A DNA stretch of 64,000 bases from Panagrolaimus kolymaensis (lineage: Eukaryota > Nematoda > Chromadorea > Rhabditida > Panagrolaimidae): positions 124,001 to 188,000 of the forward strand of contig JAJQJQ010000048.1 of assembly GCA_028622995.1 (NCBI GenBank), written 5' to 3'. Below, one piece after another: positions 37,501 through 46,448 of this stretch. The notes beneath the pieces are model-generated. The model saw nothing but the letters and a program-made list of their open reading frames with translations. It had not been told where the DNA came from and did not search any database. Each line of letters begins with the position of its first letter. Positions within the stretch are counted from its first letter, which is position 1. The translations under genes were made by a program, and so were the position numbers.

Positions 37501-38089
37501 TCATCATGGCTAATCGATCAACTGCAAATCGTGTTTTCAAAGAACAAATTGATAGTCGTGATCGTGCTCCAATGCAGAATGTACCTCCTGGAACTTGTAT
37601 CTCTGAAAAGATTGTAACTCGTCAAATTCCATCGTTCATTCTCATCTCTCAACGTGCTTTGATTGGAACTGCTCATCCCACCGTCTACTATGTTCTTGAA
37701 GGAGCTGATGTTGTACCATTTGAACATATTCGATGGACCACTTTTTGTCTCTGTTTTGCTCATGGAATTGTTACATCTCCTACTGCTTTGCCTTCACCTC
37801 TTGTTAGTGCTGCCGATCTCTCCAAACGTGCTCGTAACAACTTCAATCAAAAGAGATATGGAAGGTATGACTTTGTGTTGCAATGATATGCTATTTTTAT
37901 CTTCTTTTTTTCAGTGGTGAAGAAACTCAAAGTGTTAGTAGTGGTGACAATGCCAAATTCCGTCTAGCACAAGGCGACATTATCACTGATGAAGAAAAAA
38001 AAGCAATCCAAGAACGGGAAAATGCTCGCTATGTTGAACTCAATCGTGCTCTCAAAGCTGCAATCGAAGAAGGACGTTTTTGGGCTTAA
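34578..38089 (+). CDS. Argonaute protein, WAGO-like, with degraded slicer site
   Basis: Twelve exons: 34578-34763, 34816-35066, 35116-35299, 35349-35518, 35570-35844, 35892-35970, 36020-36215, 36264-36586, 36633-36992, 37046-37358, 37407-37864, 37915-38089; 989 residues. An Arg/Gly-rich N-terminus (residues 10-60, repeated GYRGGR) is followed by the N domain, a PAZ domain (about 330-440; SYFYEHHKITLRYPDLPCAI), and a PIWI domain (about 620-960; FFGIDLSHPAGG). In the catalytic tetrad the first Asp is kept (GIDLSHP). The second is Ala (YRAGLSEGE for YRDGVSEGQ), and the final His position is Phe (LCFAHG for LCHTY). It should bind small RNA without slicing, as most nematode secondary-siRNA Argonautes do. 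The ALPSPL and SKRARNNF motifs fit that group. Confidence 0.9.
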
Positions 38090-38225
38090 TTGCTCTCTTG
38101 ATTTTGGTTCTTTGATATTTTTTGTTTAATTTGTATGTTTGAAAATTGTCCAAATTTTTTTGTTTGTAATACTTTTATAAATTTTCTTGTTTTGTTAAAC
38201 ATTGAAAGCAATTGTTGATTGATGT

Positions 38226-38348
38226 ATTGAGGCTTTTAATTTGGTCCAAATATGGTGTATTAAGGTTGCACGATTAACATCAAGCCATCCACGAGCTATG
38301 AAAGCAGCTTGGAATTTGAAACATCCTGAAGCGGATAAACAAATATAG
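38226..38348 (+). pseudogene. short orphan open frame, possible gene remnant
   Basis: After a stop, 40 codons stay open with protein-like composition, including CIKVARLTSSHPRAMKAAWN and KHPEADKQI before a TAG. There is no Met start, splice acceptor or neighbouring exon. I do not recognise it. It could be the 3' end of a decayed gene. Confidence 0.2.
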
Positions 38349-38521
38349 TTAGAAAATAACGATTAAGGTTGCTTCGATTATACGTTTTTGATTTCCCAAA
38401 TTGATTTTTTTTTTATTGTTCAGCTTCTCAACGGTCTTCAACGAATGCGGAGACTATTATATTTTTAATGGATTAATGATAAAAAAGCAATGGTTTAATC
38501 GTTGGGTTTATGAATGTCTTT

Positions 38522-38701
38522 GGTAAAGCCCGTGGTATCAGTGAAGTCAGTGGTGGTGACAATTGTGGAAGTTGAAGAAATGGAAGGTTGATTTTTTGGA
38601 TGATGAGTTGTAGGAATATTGGAAGGAATTTTTTTAGTTGATGGAGTTGTGTCTTGAGGAGTAGTAGTTGTTTCTGGGAATAAGAAGTTGTTGTCATATG
38701 T
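38522..38701 (-). pseudogene. remnant G: Thr-rich linker fragment of the secreted family
   Basis: It matches the mucin-linker part of gene E (about 31855-32010). A stretch of roughly 60 bp encoding STKKIPSNIPTTHHPKNQPS is almost identical. The upstream part is out of frame (TTSYSQKQ instead of TTSYPPETT), so it is frameshifted. There is no leader and no downstream exon. Its right end joins the 17-bp repeat. Confidence 0.65.
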
Positions 38702-38718
38702 GTTTATAAATAAGCTGG
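38702..38718. repeat. 17-bp direct repeat, right copy
   Basis: GTTTATAAATAAGCTGG, identical to 33048-33064, in the same orientation. It abuts remnant G. Confidence 0.6.
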
Positions 38719-39049
38719 AGAAAAAAGCATATGTTTTCTTTCTTTTTTTTTTGAATCAAAATTATTTGATTATTTTAGGATACAGAGTCACAAAAAAATG
38801 GTCTTATTTTTATTTTATGAAGGTTTTCATAATTTTACTTTGCTTGAAATTTCTTTTGTTTTGGTTGTCTTATTATGTCTGCTTTCATTATTTATATGTA
38901 CGTACTACACATATCAAATATGACTAATTTTTTTGAGATTATTTATAAACTTTTTTTTGGTGAATGCATCGAGTAAAAAAAGAGAGATAACATTCACAAA
39001 TATTTATTAAATTTTAGAATCAAACAATATTTAAAATATTTAAAATAAA

Positions 39050-40387
39050 TTAAACAATTTTTTTTGCAACCCAAATGGAATAATGAAAGCAATCTCCAAG
39101 ACCGATGCCACTAACAGAAAAAGCATCGGCATCAAATTTGGGTGAAACATATCCATCCAAAGAATGTGGCTGCATTTTGATGACTGCAATATCATTGACA
39201 CCGGGGCATTTTTCATAGATCATTTTAAAAATTTTTGCGAATTCTCCTTTTTCAACTTCATCACATACTTTTTCTTCAGAAAGATTCCAGAAATCGCATT
39301 TTTCAAAGTTATTTACTTTAAATTTTGGATTTGCAATAACAAAGGCATTTTTTCCATTGGCTGTGTAATTCAAGGAACGATATCCATCAAAAATTGCTCG
39401 AGGATTTTGAAATTTAATATCTTTGTTTTCATCATAAACACCGACGGCATATTTATAATCTGTGTCGTTGGCATTCAAATCTTTATAAATGTTATAGGAA
39501 GTTTCGAAATTGGTTGTTTTTTCTTTCAAACGCTTTATTACGATTTCAAGTCTTTCGGCTTTTTGTTTATTTTTAATTGTAGTATCTGGATTACCATCAG
39601 GAGTTGTTGATTTTGGAGAAGGAACATTGGAAGTTGAAGTTTCAGGTTGTGGAGAAGTTGAAAGAGGGGGATCGGAGGCAAATATATCATCTTGACTATC
39701 TTGATGTACCACTGGCTCATTTTGTTCATCATTAATGCCTTGATTATATTTTAAATGGAATTTTTTAGTGATTGAGTCAACTGTAGTGCTACTAACAACA
39801 TGAGTAACAGTCGATTTTTTAGTAGTTGCCAAAGTTGTGGATGGTGGCGCTATTGTTGTAGCTACAATTGGTTTAGCTGTAGACACAGGGTGGATTGTGG
39901 TAGGTGAAGGACCAACAGTGGCGGAAGTAACATGTTCAGTAACGGGTTTAGGATTCAAAGTTGTTGAAGATGGAGCAGTTGTGGAAGCTGTTGTTTTAGA
40001 AAGATCGGGAGTAGTGGATTTTTTAGTAGTTGAAGATGCATGAGATGGAGCAATTGTTGAAGCTATAATTGGTTTAGCTGTAGGAATTTTGACGGTAGTA
40101 GTTGGAGGATGACCAAGAGTGGTAGAGGTAACATTTTGAGCTATGGGCTTGGGAGTCAAGGTGGTTTTAACATCAGATTTGGGATCATCCACTTTTTTAG
40201 GAGTTGGCTTTGCATTTCCTCCACCTTTTTTACCAACATCAACGGGAGATTTAGCTTTGGCTTCATCATCAGCTGAAGAAGCAACAGCAGAGGCGTCAGC
40301 TTCATCTGGATCAGCGGCGGTTGGAGCACCGTTGATAATCAGCGGGAAGACCAATAGCAAAATGAGGAAAATAATTGTTCGAGACAT
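39050..40387 (-). CDS. array gene H: single-exon secreted family member lacking the helical block
   Basis: One uninterrupted frame of 445 residues. The leader MSRTIIFLILLLVFPLIING and the block KSPVDVGKKGGGNAKPTPKK match gene E almost exactly. About 200 residues of Thr/Ser/Pro-rich linker with repeated TTKKST motifs follow. It passes directly into a C-terminal domain equivalent to the last exon of the others (IKRLKEK...NIYKDL, KCDFW, KVCDE, YEKC, GLGDCFHYSIWVAKK). The helical exons 2-5 are missing, with no introns left. TTTTAG ends 6 nt before the ATG. It may be a natural short form. Function unknown. Confidence 0.82.
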   Translation of the reverse strand: MSRTIIFLILLLVFPLIINGAPTAADPDEADASAVASSADDEAKAKSPVDVGKKGGGNAKPTPKKVDDPKSDVKTTLTPKPIAQNVTSTTLGHPPTTTVKIPTAKPIIASTIAPSHASSTTKKSTTPDLSKTTASTTAPSSTTLNPKPVTEHVTSATVGPSPTTIHPVSTAKPIVATTIAPPSTTLATTKKSTVTHVVSSTTVDSITKKFHLKYNQGINDEQNEPVVHQDSQDDIFASDPPLSTSPQPETSTSNVPSPKSTTPDGNPDTTIKNKQKAERLEIVIKRLKEKTTNFETSYNIYKDLNANDTDYKYAVGVYDENKDIKFQNPRAIFDGYRSLNYTANGKNAFVIANPKFKVNNFEKCDFWNLSEEKVCDEVEKGEFAKIFKMIYEKCPGVNDIAVIKMQPHSLDGYVSPKFDADAFSVSGIGLGDCFHYSIWVAKKIV

Positions 40388-40500
40388 CGTCGCCTAAAAT
40401 TGAAAAACCTTTTTAAATTTTGTAAAACAAGAAATAAATTTCATATGATTAATGATTAAGGACGAGACACGAGCAAGTAGCAATGCAGCTTTAAAAAATG

Positions 40501-40605
40501 AAAAAACGACTGATTTGAAAAAAAGATTGTTCGAGTCACTTTTATACTAAAATTTTTGCCACTGTCTACCCATCATTCAGGAAGTGTTTGTGATTCATGG
40601 GTAAA
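40501..40605 (-). promoter_or_regulatory. array promoter module of gene H
   Basis: On the minus strand: CATGAATCACAAAC, then CTTCCTGAATGATGGGTAGA (diverged core), then GTATAAAAGTGACTCGAACA, a strong TATAAAA box, about 145-160 bp before the ATG. Confidence 0.58.
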
Positions 40606-40932
40606 GCAAGCATGAGTTAAAACAAGCAGAGCTTATTTTTGATTTTTTATGGTTCAAAAAAGAAAAGAAAAAGGTTATTTTGCAATAGCTTTTTTTGTGT
40701 GATTCAAACTCATTCTGCCTTTCATCATTGAGAATTCATAAAAATGGCACCAAAAATAATTCCGTAATTATATAAAAGAAACTTCTTTGATATTGTTTGT
40801 TTCAATTTTTTTTTATAAATTTTATTATTTTTTTTGATGTTTTCATTCTCAAACATAAAGCTTTTGCTAATTTTTTAAGTTCATTGCAAGATTTATTAAA
40901 GCACAAAAATATACTCATAATTTAAAAAATCT

Positions 40933-42462
40933 CTAAATACTAAAAGCAGATTTCGATCGAGGAACATTATGATTGAGAATCATTTCAATTTGAATATCTT
41001 TGGTATTAGTTAAAATGGTTCCATGATCGAGGATTCGATGTTCAGAATATCCTTCAGCATTTTTAACTTCAGGGCATAAATGTCCACAACATTCTGTTCC
41101 AATAATGGAATCATCATGGCTGTAAATATAATAGGAATGAGTTCCTTCATAACGTTTTTCTTGGCCATTAACATCATCCTAAAAAATCAGGGATAAAATT
41201 TTTGGGGTTATAATAGATATTTTATTTTTTACCATATATTTTGATCCACAATTCATACCATTAATTAAATTACATGCTGCATAAACGGTTGGACAATCTT
41301 GATACCCATATGCTACACCACCAACCCCAACAAAGGTATCAACCATATGGGTTAAAGGTTCACCCAAATCTTCTCCGCTATCAACACATTTTCCACCAAG
41401 AATTGCTTTTCGTGAAACTGCTACACCCATGGAATAACCAATTACATCCACTTGAGAATTAGTATATGTATAAACGGCTTTAATAAAATTACGAACCTGA
41501 AGAAAAAAAGATAGGAGAAATTGTTTGTTCAAGTAAAAAATTCAGCAATAAGTGTTGGTTTAAAAATGTAAAATTTTGGCTTTTCGCAATCATTTCAGTG
41601 ACTTTTTTAATTTAGGATTTTGAAAAATTAACTCAAAAAGACGACAAAGAAAAAAGTTTTTGAAAGCTAAATCAAACTTTTTATGCGCCTCCATTTTTTA
41701 TTTATTTTTAGTCCCTATCATTTTTCTCACATCCATTCTTCAATGCAAAATGGCGCAGTGGTTGAGAGCGCTGCGCTTGCAAAATGAGAGAATGTGAGGT
41801 TCTAACCTGTATTGCAACATTGATAAAATCTTATATGATTTGCCAATTACAAAAATCAGGGATATAAAACGTGGTTCCCATCCTGCGGATAATGGTTTGA
41901 ATTATACGCTATTCGCTGGAGTGACCCAGACATTTTTAAATTTTTTGTTTTTGAATTCGAAACAGTTTTTGTTTTGCGAGTGACATATTTTTTGTTAAAT
42001 AGCTTACTTGTTTAACATCTTCACAATACATGGGTTTTGACCAAAATGGAGTTTTTCCACCATCGGCATAAGTGGTGGCATAAAGTTCAGAAGAAGTATA
42101 ACCTTGACTAATAAAATAATACCAATGTGGAATAAATACTCCAGCTCGAATAGTTAAACCATGAACAAAGATAACCGGCTAAAAAATGATTTACTGTAAA
42201 TATTAATTTTTGCGTTTTTTTTGACTATTTTTTTTACCTGTCGTTTAACTTTAACGTGTTCACCTTCTTTTCCACCAAAGCTTCCCATCATTCCTGTTCC
42301 CATATCCTTTCGTTCAAATCGTTCTTCCACATCAGATCCATGGTTTTCAATTAAATAATTTTTAAAATCGCTTGTGAAATCTGTTTTAGATAATTTTACA
42401 CCAAAAATTAAAATAAGAAAAAGAAGAATGGATGAGGAGGAACATAGGAAAAGGAACCTCAT
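40933..42462 (-). CDS. secreted class-2 lipase (LIPS-type alpha/beta hydrolase)
   Basis: Four exons: 42462-42238, 42178-42008, 41496-41233, 41178-40933; 301 residues, all introns phase 0. A signal peptide (MRFLFLCSSSSILLFLILIF) is followed by a mature region opening with FTSDFKNYLIENHGSDVEER. The class-2 lipase core follows: PVIFVHGLT (oxyanion-hole HG), the nucleophile elbow DVIGYSMGVAV with Ser in GYSMG, SHDDSIIG (likely acid region) and a late His in ILDHGTIL. Several Cys suggest an extracellular protein. It fits the nematode lips family of lipase-related proteins; substrate unknown. Intron 2 (511 bp) contains the second SINE copy in the opposite orientation. Confidence 0.88.
41749..41947 (+). 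mobile_element. tRNA-derived SINE-like element, copy 2 (in lipase intron)
   Basis: It opens TGGCGCAGTGGTTGAGAGCG, an A-box-like tRNA head at 41751-41761. GGTTCTAACC follows at 41798-41807 as a B box, at tRNA-like spacing. The body shares a CCTGTATxxCAACAxTG block with copy 1. The tail 41872-41936 (GGTTCCCATCCTGCGGATAA ... CGCTATTCGCTGGAGTGACC) is nearly identical to copy 1. It ends in a T-rich run. No ORF and no full cloverleaf, so it is not a functional tRNA gene. Confidence 0.72.
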
Positions 42463-43999
42463 CGTTTGATTTCTTCTTCTGAAACAAACAAGTTAAAGAA
42501 AAAAAGAGAAAAATCATAACAGAAAAAAGCATCTCCTTTTTTTGGGATATGGGATTTAAGAAAAAAAATACGTGATAATTTTTAAAGTACGCACGCGAAA
42601 TGGCAAGACAAGAATTTTCTTTTTTGTTGCGAGAATGTATTTATTTTGTTGAGAGAAACGCAACGCGTAATAATTATTATATGTGTCTAGTTTTTTTAAT
42701 GGATTGAAAGAAAAATAATAACAAAAAACACTTTAAATAATCTTTCAAAAAATATTTTAGCAATCATTTTTTTTTTTCGGTTCAAGGAAAAGTCAATCAA
42801 GGACAGATAAATGAGAAAATAAAAAGTTTATTAAAACTTGCAAAAAGTTTTGATTCAATTTCAAAGTTTTTTTTCCAACTTTTTTCGAAAAAAAAACACA
42901 GACACTGAAAAAATCCACCTTGACCTCGTTATAGACTTTTCAGGAATGATGATAGCTTTTTTATGCGATCACAAAGTTTACAAAAAAAAATTTTTTTTAA
43001 AGCGACGATAATCTTCCGCTTCCCATTTTTTATAATGCCTTTTTTATATTGTAAACATTTTTTCTTCCACAATATTTTTTTTCAGAGCAAAGCAACGCTT
43101 TTTTTCTCTTTTCTCCTCCTCGTATTCATCGATATAGTCATGGATGTTTTGATGATCAGTTCCTTGATGATCTTAAAAATATTTAACTTTTTTTGTTTCT
43201 ATTATAAAAATTTGCAACAAAAAATCAGGAAGAAAAGAAAAATCTGGAAAAAGAAAGAAAAAAACGGAAATGTTCAAAGAGCAAGAAAATGTTCGAAAAA
43301 AAAAATTTACATCAAAAAATTATCGCATTAAAGTTTCGAAGAAAAGAGAAAATTATGATAGTTTTTTTAAAGCTAGCGGAAATGGCAAAAAAAGCTTTTA
43401 AACAATTTTTCTTTTTTTGCTGAAAAATTTATGCGTAAACAAAAAAAAGAAGATTTGATTATTATAAACTTTGGTCATTTGAATAATTATGATTCATTGA
43501 ATGCATGGTTGGTTGAGGTGATCGAAAAGTAACATTTTTGCAGCATTTTTGTTTTTAAAAAAACTATACAAAAAAACTGTAGTTAATCAAAAAGATTATT
43601 CAAATTGAATTTTATGCATTTATCACAAAATATGTATGTATAATTTTTATTATAATAAAGTAATCGCCAAGTCATTTTTTAGTTTTTCTTCTCTGCTTAT
43701 TTGTTTTTTATTTTAAAACTATATAAATTTTGGACTTATTTTTCGTTTGTTTTGTAGAAATATTATGTAGCTTATTTATTTCTGACAGATTTAGGTCTTT
43801 ATGATAGCATGAAATATTTTGTTAACCACTTTGCGTTAACGAATGGACTTTTTTTTTCACGCTTGTCTTTTTTTTTTTGTTTGCATTCGTCGCTCGATTT
43901 AAGGTTCAAAAAAAAGAAGCTAATTTTTCATTCATTTTATTTTGCAATCTTATTGATAAATTTAAAGCAATAACACGTTTTTAACAAAATTAAATTATT
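42463..43999. other. intergenic AT-rich stretch, no gene seen
   Basis: This contains long A and T runs and short unsupported frames, with no repeat or RNA gene recognised. It separates the lipase (start near 42.46 kb) from the end of the C-type lectin cluster. Confidence 0.5.
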
Positions 44000-45078
44000 T
44001 TAACTTGGACGTTTTTTACAAACAAAGGGGGCATCATAGTCGCATTTTACATTATTCCAGAGATATGGATATTCTTTTATAGTAATAACACAATTTTTCA
44101 CCACTCCAGGGCGATTTGGCTCACCTGAACGCCAATTAAAATAATCGGGAGTTGAATAGTCGGTCCATAGCCAATTAGCATTATCATCTAATGTGTACAA
44201 ACCTAACCATCTTTCTCCTGCATCACCTAATTCTGAAAGTCTTACATCTTTAGTAAAAAACTTTATTTCGGGATTAACTACCAACCTCCAACAAAATTAT
44301 TTTCATTTATACTGTGAATTGAAACTAAATGGCCTCCTTCTCTTTCACGGCAAATTTGTTCACTACCCATTTGATTGTGTGCTGAAAAATGTTTATAACA
44401 ATATCTTGTAACATTATAGTAACTCCATCCTTGAGGACATGTTGGAGTATGGGTGGTTGTAGCGGGTGTTGTTGTCGTTGATGTGGTAGTAGTAGTTGTT
44501 GTTAATGGAATTTTAGATGTTGAAGGAAGTGATGGAAGTGTTGACGCAACAACTTTTGTTATTAGACAAACAAAAGGTTTAACTATAAAACAATCCTGTG
44601 CGCTCCAATATCCATCAATCATCGATAAAGCTGCGCAATCACTACCAGAAAAATTTTGGGGTTCACCTTTTTTCCAATCATTATAATCAAATGGAGTCCC
44701 ATCAGTCCAACTCCAAGTTCCATGCGACATGAGAGTATTCGCACCAATCCAGAAATCGGTTTCAGCACTTCCATGAAAATATGTTTGAGCAGCTTCCTCT
44801 AAAAAACTTGTCTTCCAAAACAATTTTCAAAAAGAGCTCTTATTGTTGCTAAAGTTTTTATCTTCAAAAAAATCACGTCCTAAAATAGCATTAGTAAAAG
44901 CATCATGAATGGATGTTAAACGACCGCCAATATTGTTACATGTAATTTCAGCCGCCGCAAATCCACTTTCATTTGCATCAAAATAATAACATTTTGATTG
45001 CCATACAAGAGTTCCATTTGGACATAAAGTTTTAACCGAATAAAATAATGTTGAAAAAATTATAAAAATTAAAATCAT
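44000..45078 (-). CDS. secreted two-domain C-type lectin (CTL-1)
   Basis: Exons 45078-44877, 44798-44286 and 44247-44000 give 320 residues. A signal peptide (MILIFIIFSTLFYSVKT) leads into a first C-type lectin domain: CPNGTLVWQSKCYYF, then FWIGAN, then GEPQN and CAALSMIDGYWSAQDC. A Thr-rich spacer with a run of Thr residues follows. A second domain opens CPQGWSYYNVTRYCYK and has WLGLYT, GEPNRPG, and WNNVKCDYDAPFVC. The second domain's EPN suggests mannose-type specificity, but WND is WNN, and domain 1 lacks EPN. The 38-nt intron between exons 2 and 3 is very short. It is paralogous to the next gene. Confidence 0.85.
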
Positions 45079-45302
45079 CTCTTAACACAAAAAACTTTTA
45101 ATTGAATGTTGAAGTGCATTGTTTTTCCAATAAACAGCGGTATTTGATAAGAAACACTTTATATTATCAGTAAGTGCTTTTTTTTAAGTTAAAGTTTTTT
45201 TATATAAGATTCTTCAGTCTTTACGTTCCCTTTTCTTTACAAAGCTTTTTTCGAGATTTACAAAAAAAATAAAAAAAATTATTTTTGCCAAACTAATATA
45301 AC

Positions 45303-46319
45303 CTAATTTGCTAGTTTTTTACAAATAAATTGGGGATAAAGGTTATCACATGGAACATTATTAAATCCAAAAGGAGAAGAATCATTAATTTCAACACAGT
45401 TTTCAACTTCTGGGTTATTAGGTTCACCTTTATTCCAATTAGAATAATTATATGGTGTTTCGTCTGTCCATAACCATTCCTTATTTCCATCTATGGTATA
45501 TAACCCTATCCAAGTGTGACCTAAACCAAAGGGAAGATCTGAAATTTGTTAAAGAAATTGTCGTTTTACAATTTGGATATTTTTAATTATACAAACTTCC
45601 AATAAAATCATTTTCAATTTTACTATGGATTGATATCAAATGAGCCCCTTCTTGATTACATGCTTTTTCTGCAACCATTTGATTTTGATTATTTTCATTC
45701 TCTAACACACCATAACAATAACCAGTATAATTAAAATAATTCCATGATGTTGGACATCGTGGTGGTTGATAAGTTGGTGGTGGAGGAGTTATAGTTGTTG
45801 TAATTTGAGATTTTGTTGTTAGAACAGCATTTGTAAGTTTGCAAACATATGGTTTAACCTTAAAGCAATCCTCAGCAGTCCAAAATCCATCCGCTACAGA
45901 TAAGGCAGCACAATTTAAACCTGTGGTATTTTGAGGTTCACCCTGTTTCCAATCGCTAAAATCAAAAAAAGTTTCATCAGTCCAAGACCAATTTGTATGA
46001 GACATGAGGTTATTGGCTCCAATCCAAAAATTTGTTTCAGTACTTCCAAGAAAAAATTGTTGAGCTTCTTCTAAAATAAATAAAAAAATGAAATAATTTT
46101 CAAGCTTTATAACTTGCCTCCAAGAACAACATTTGTAAAGGCATCATGAATTGAAACCAAATGACTTCCAAGATTTGTACAGGCTATTTCGGCAGTAGCA
46201 AATCCAGTACTATTTGCAATAAAATAATAACAATTTGATTGCCATTCAAGAGTTCCATTTGGACATAAACTTTTAACAAAATTAATCAGGAAGAAAAAAT
46301 AAACAAATTTTAACAGCAT
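45303..46319 (-). CDS. secreted two-domain C-type lectin (CTL-2)
   Basis: Exons 46319-46118, 46070-45597 and 45538-45303 give 303 residues. A signal peptide (MLLKFVYFFFLINFVKS) precedes a first domain (CPNGTLEWQSNCYYF, FWIGANNLMSH, GEPQNTTG, DGFWTAEDC). A Pro/Thr linker (TPPPPTYQPP) follows, then a second domain (CPTSWNYFNYTGYCY, TWIGLYT, GEPNNPEVENC, PQFICKK). The first intron begins with GC (GGAG|GCAAGT), a GC-AG intron at a position matching the GT intron of CTL-1. I chose the Met at 46319 over an upstream in-frame Met because it starts directly at the signal peptide. It lies 129 bp after the receptor gene on the same strand. Confidence 0.85.
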
Positions 46320-46448
46320 TTTGAAGTGAAAAAAATAAAGATTAAAGTGTTGTATATTTTTTGATTGATAACAACGCATTCAAAACAAAGCAATCAATAT
46401 TGCTTCTTTTTTTTTTCTCTTTTTTTGGTGCATTTTTTGTTGTTGTTG

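Noticed and set aside
41751..41825. A functional tRNA gene
   Set aside because: A- and B-box-like motifs are present, but no complete cloverleaf or acceptor stem pairs, and the unit continues into a tail shared with another copy, so I call it a SINE.
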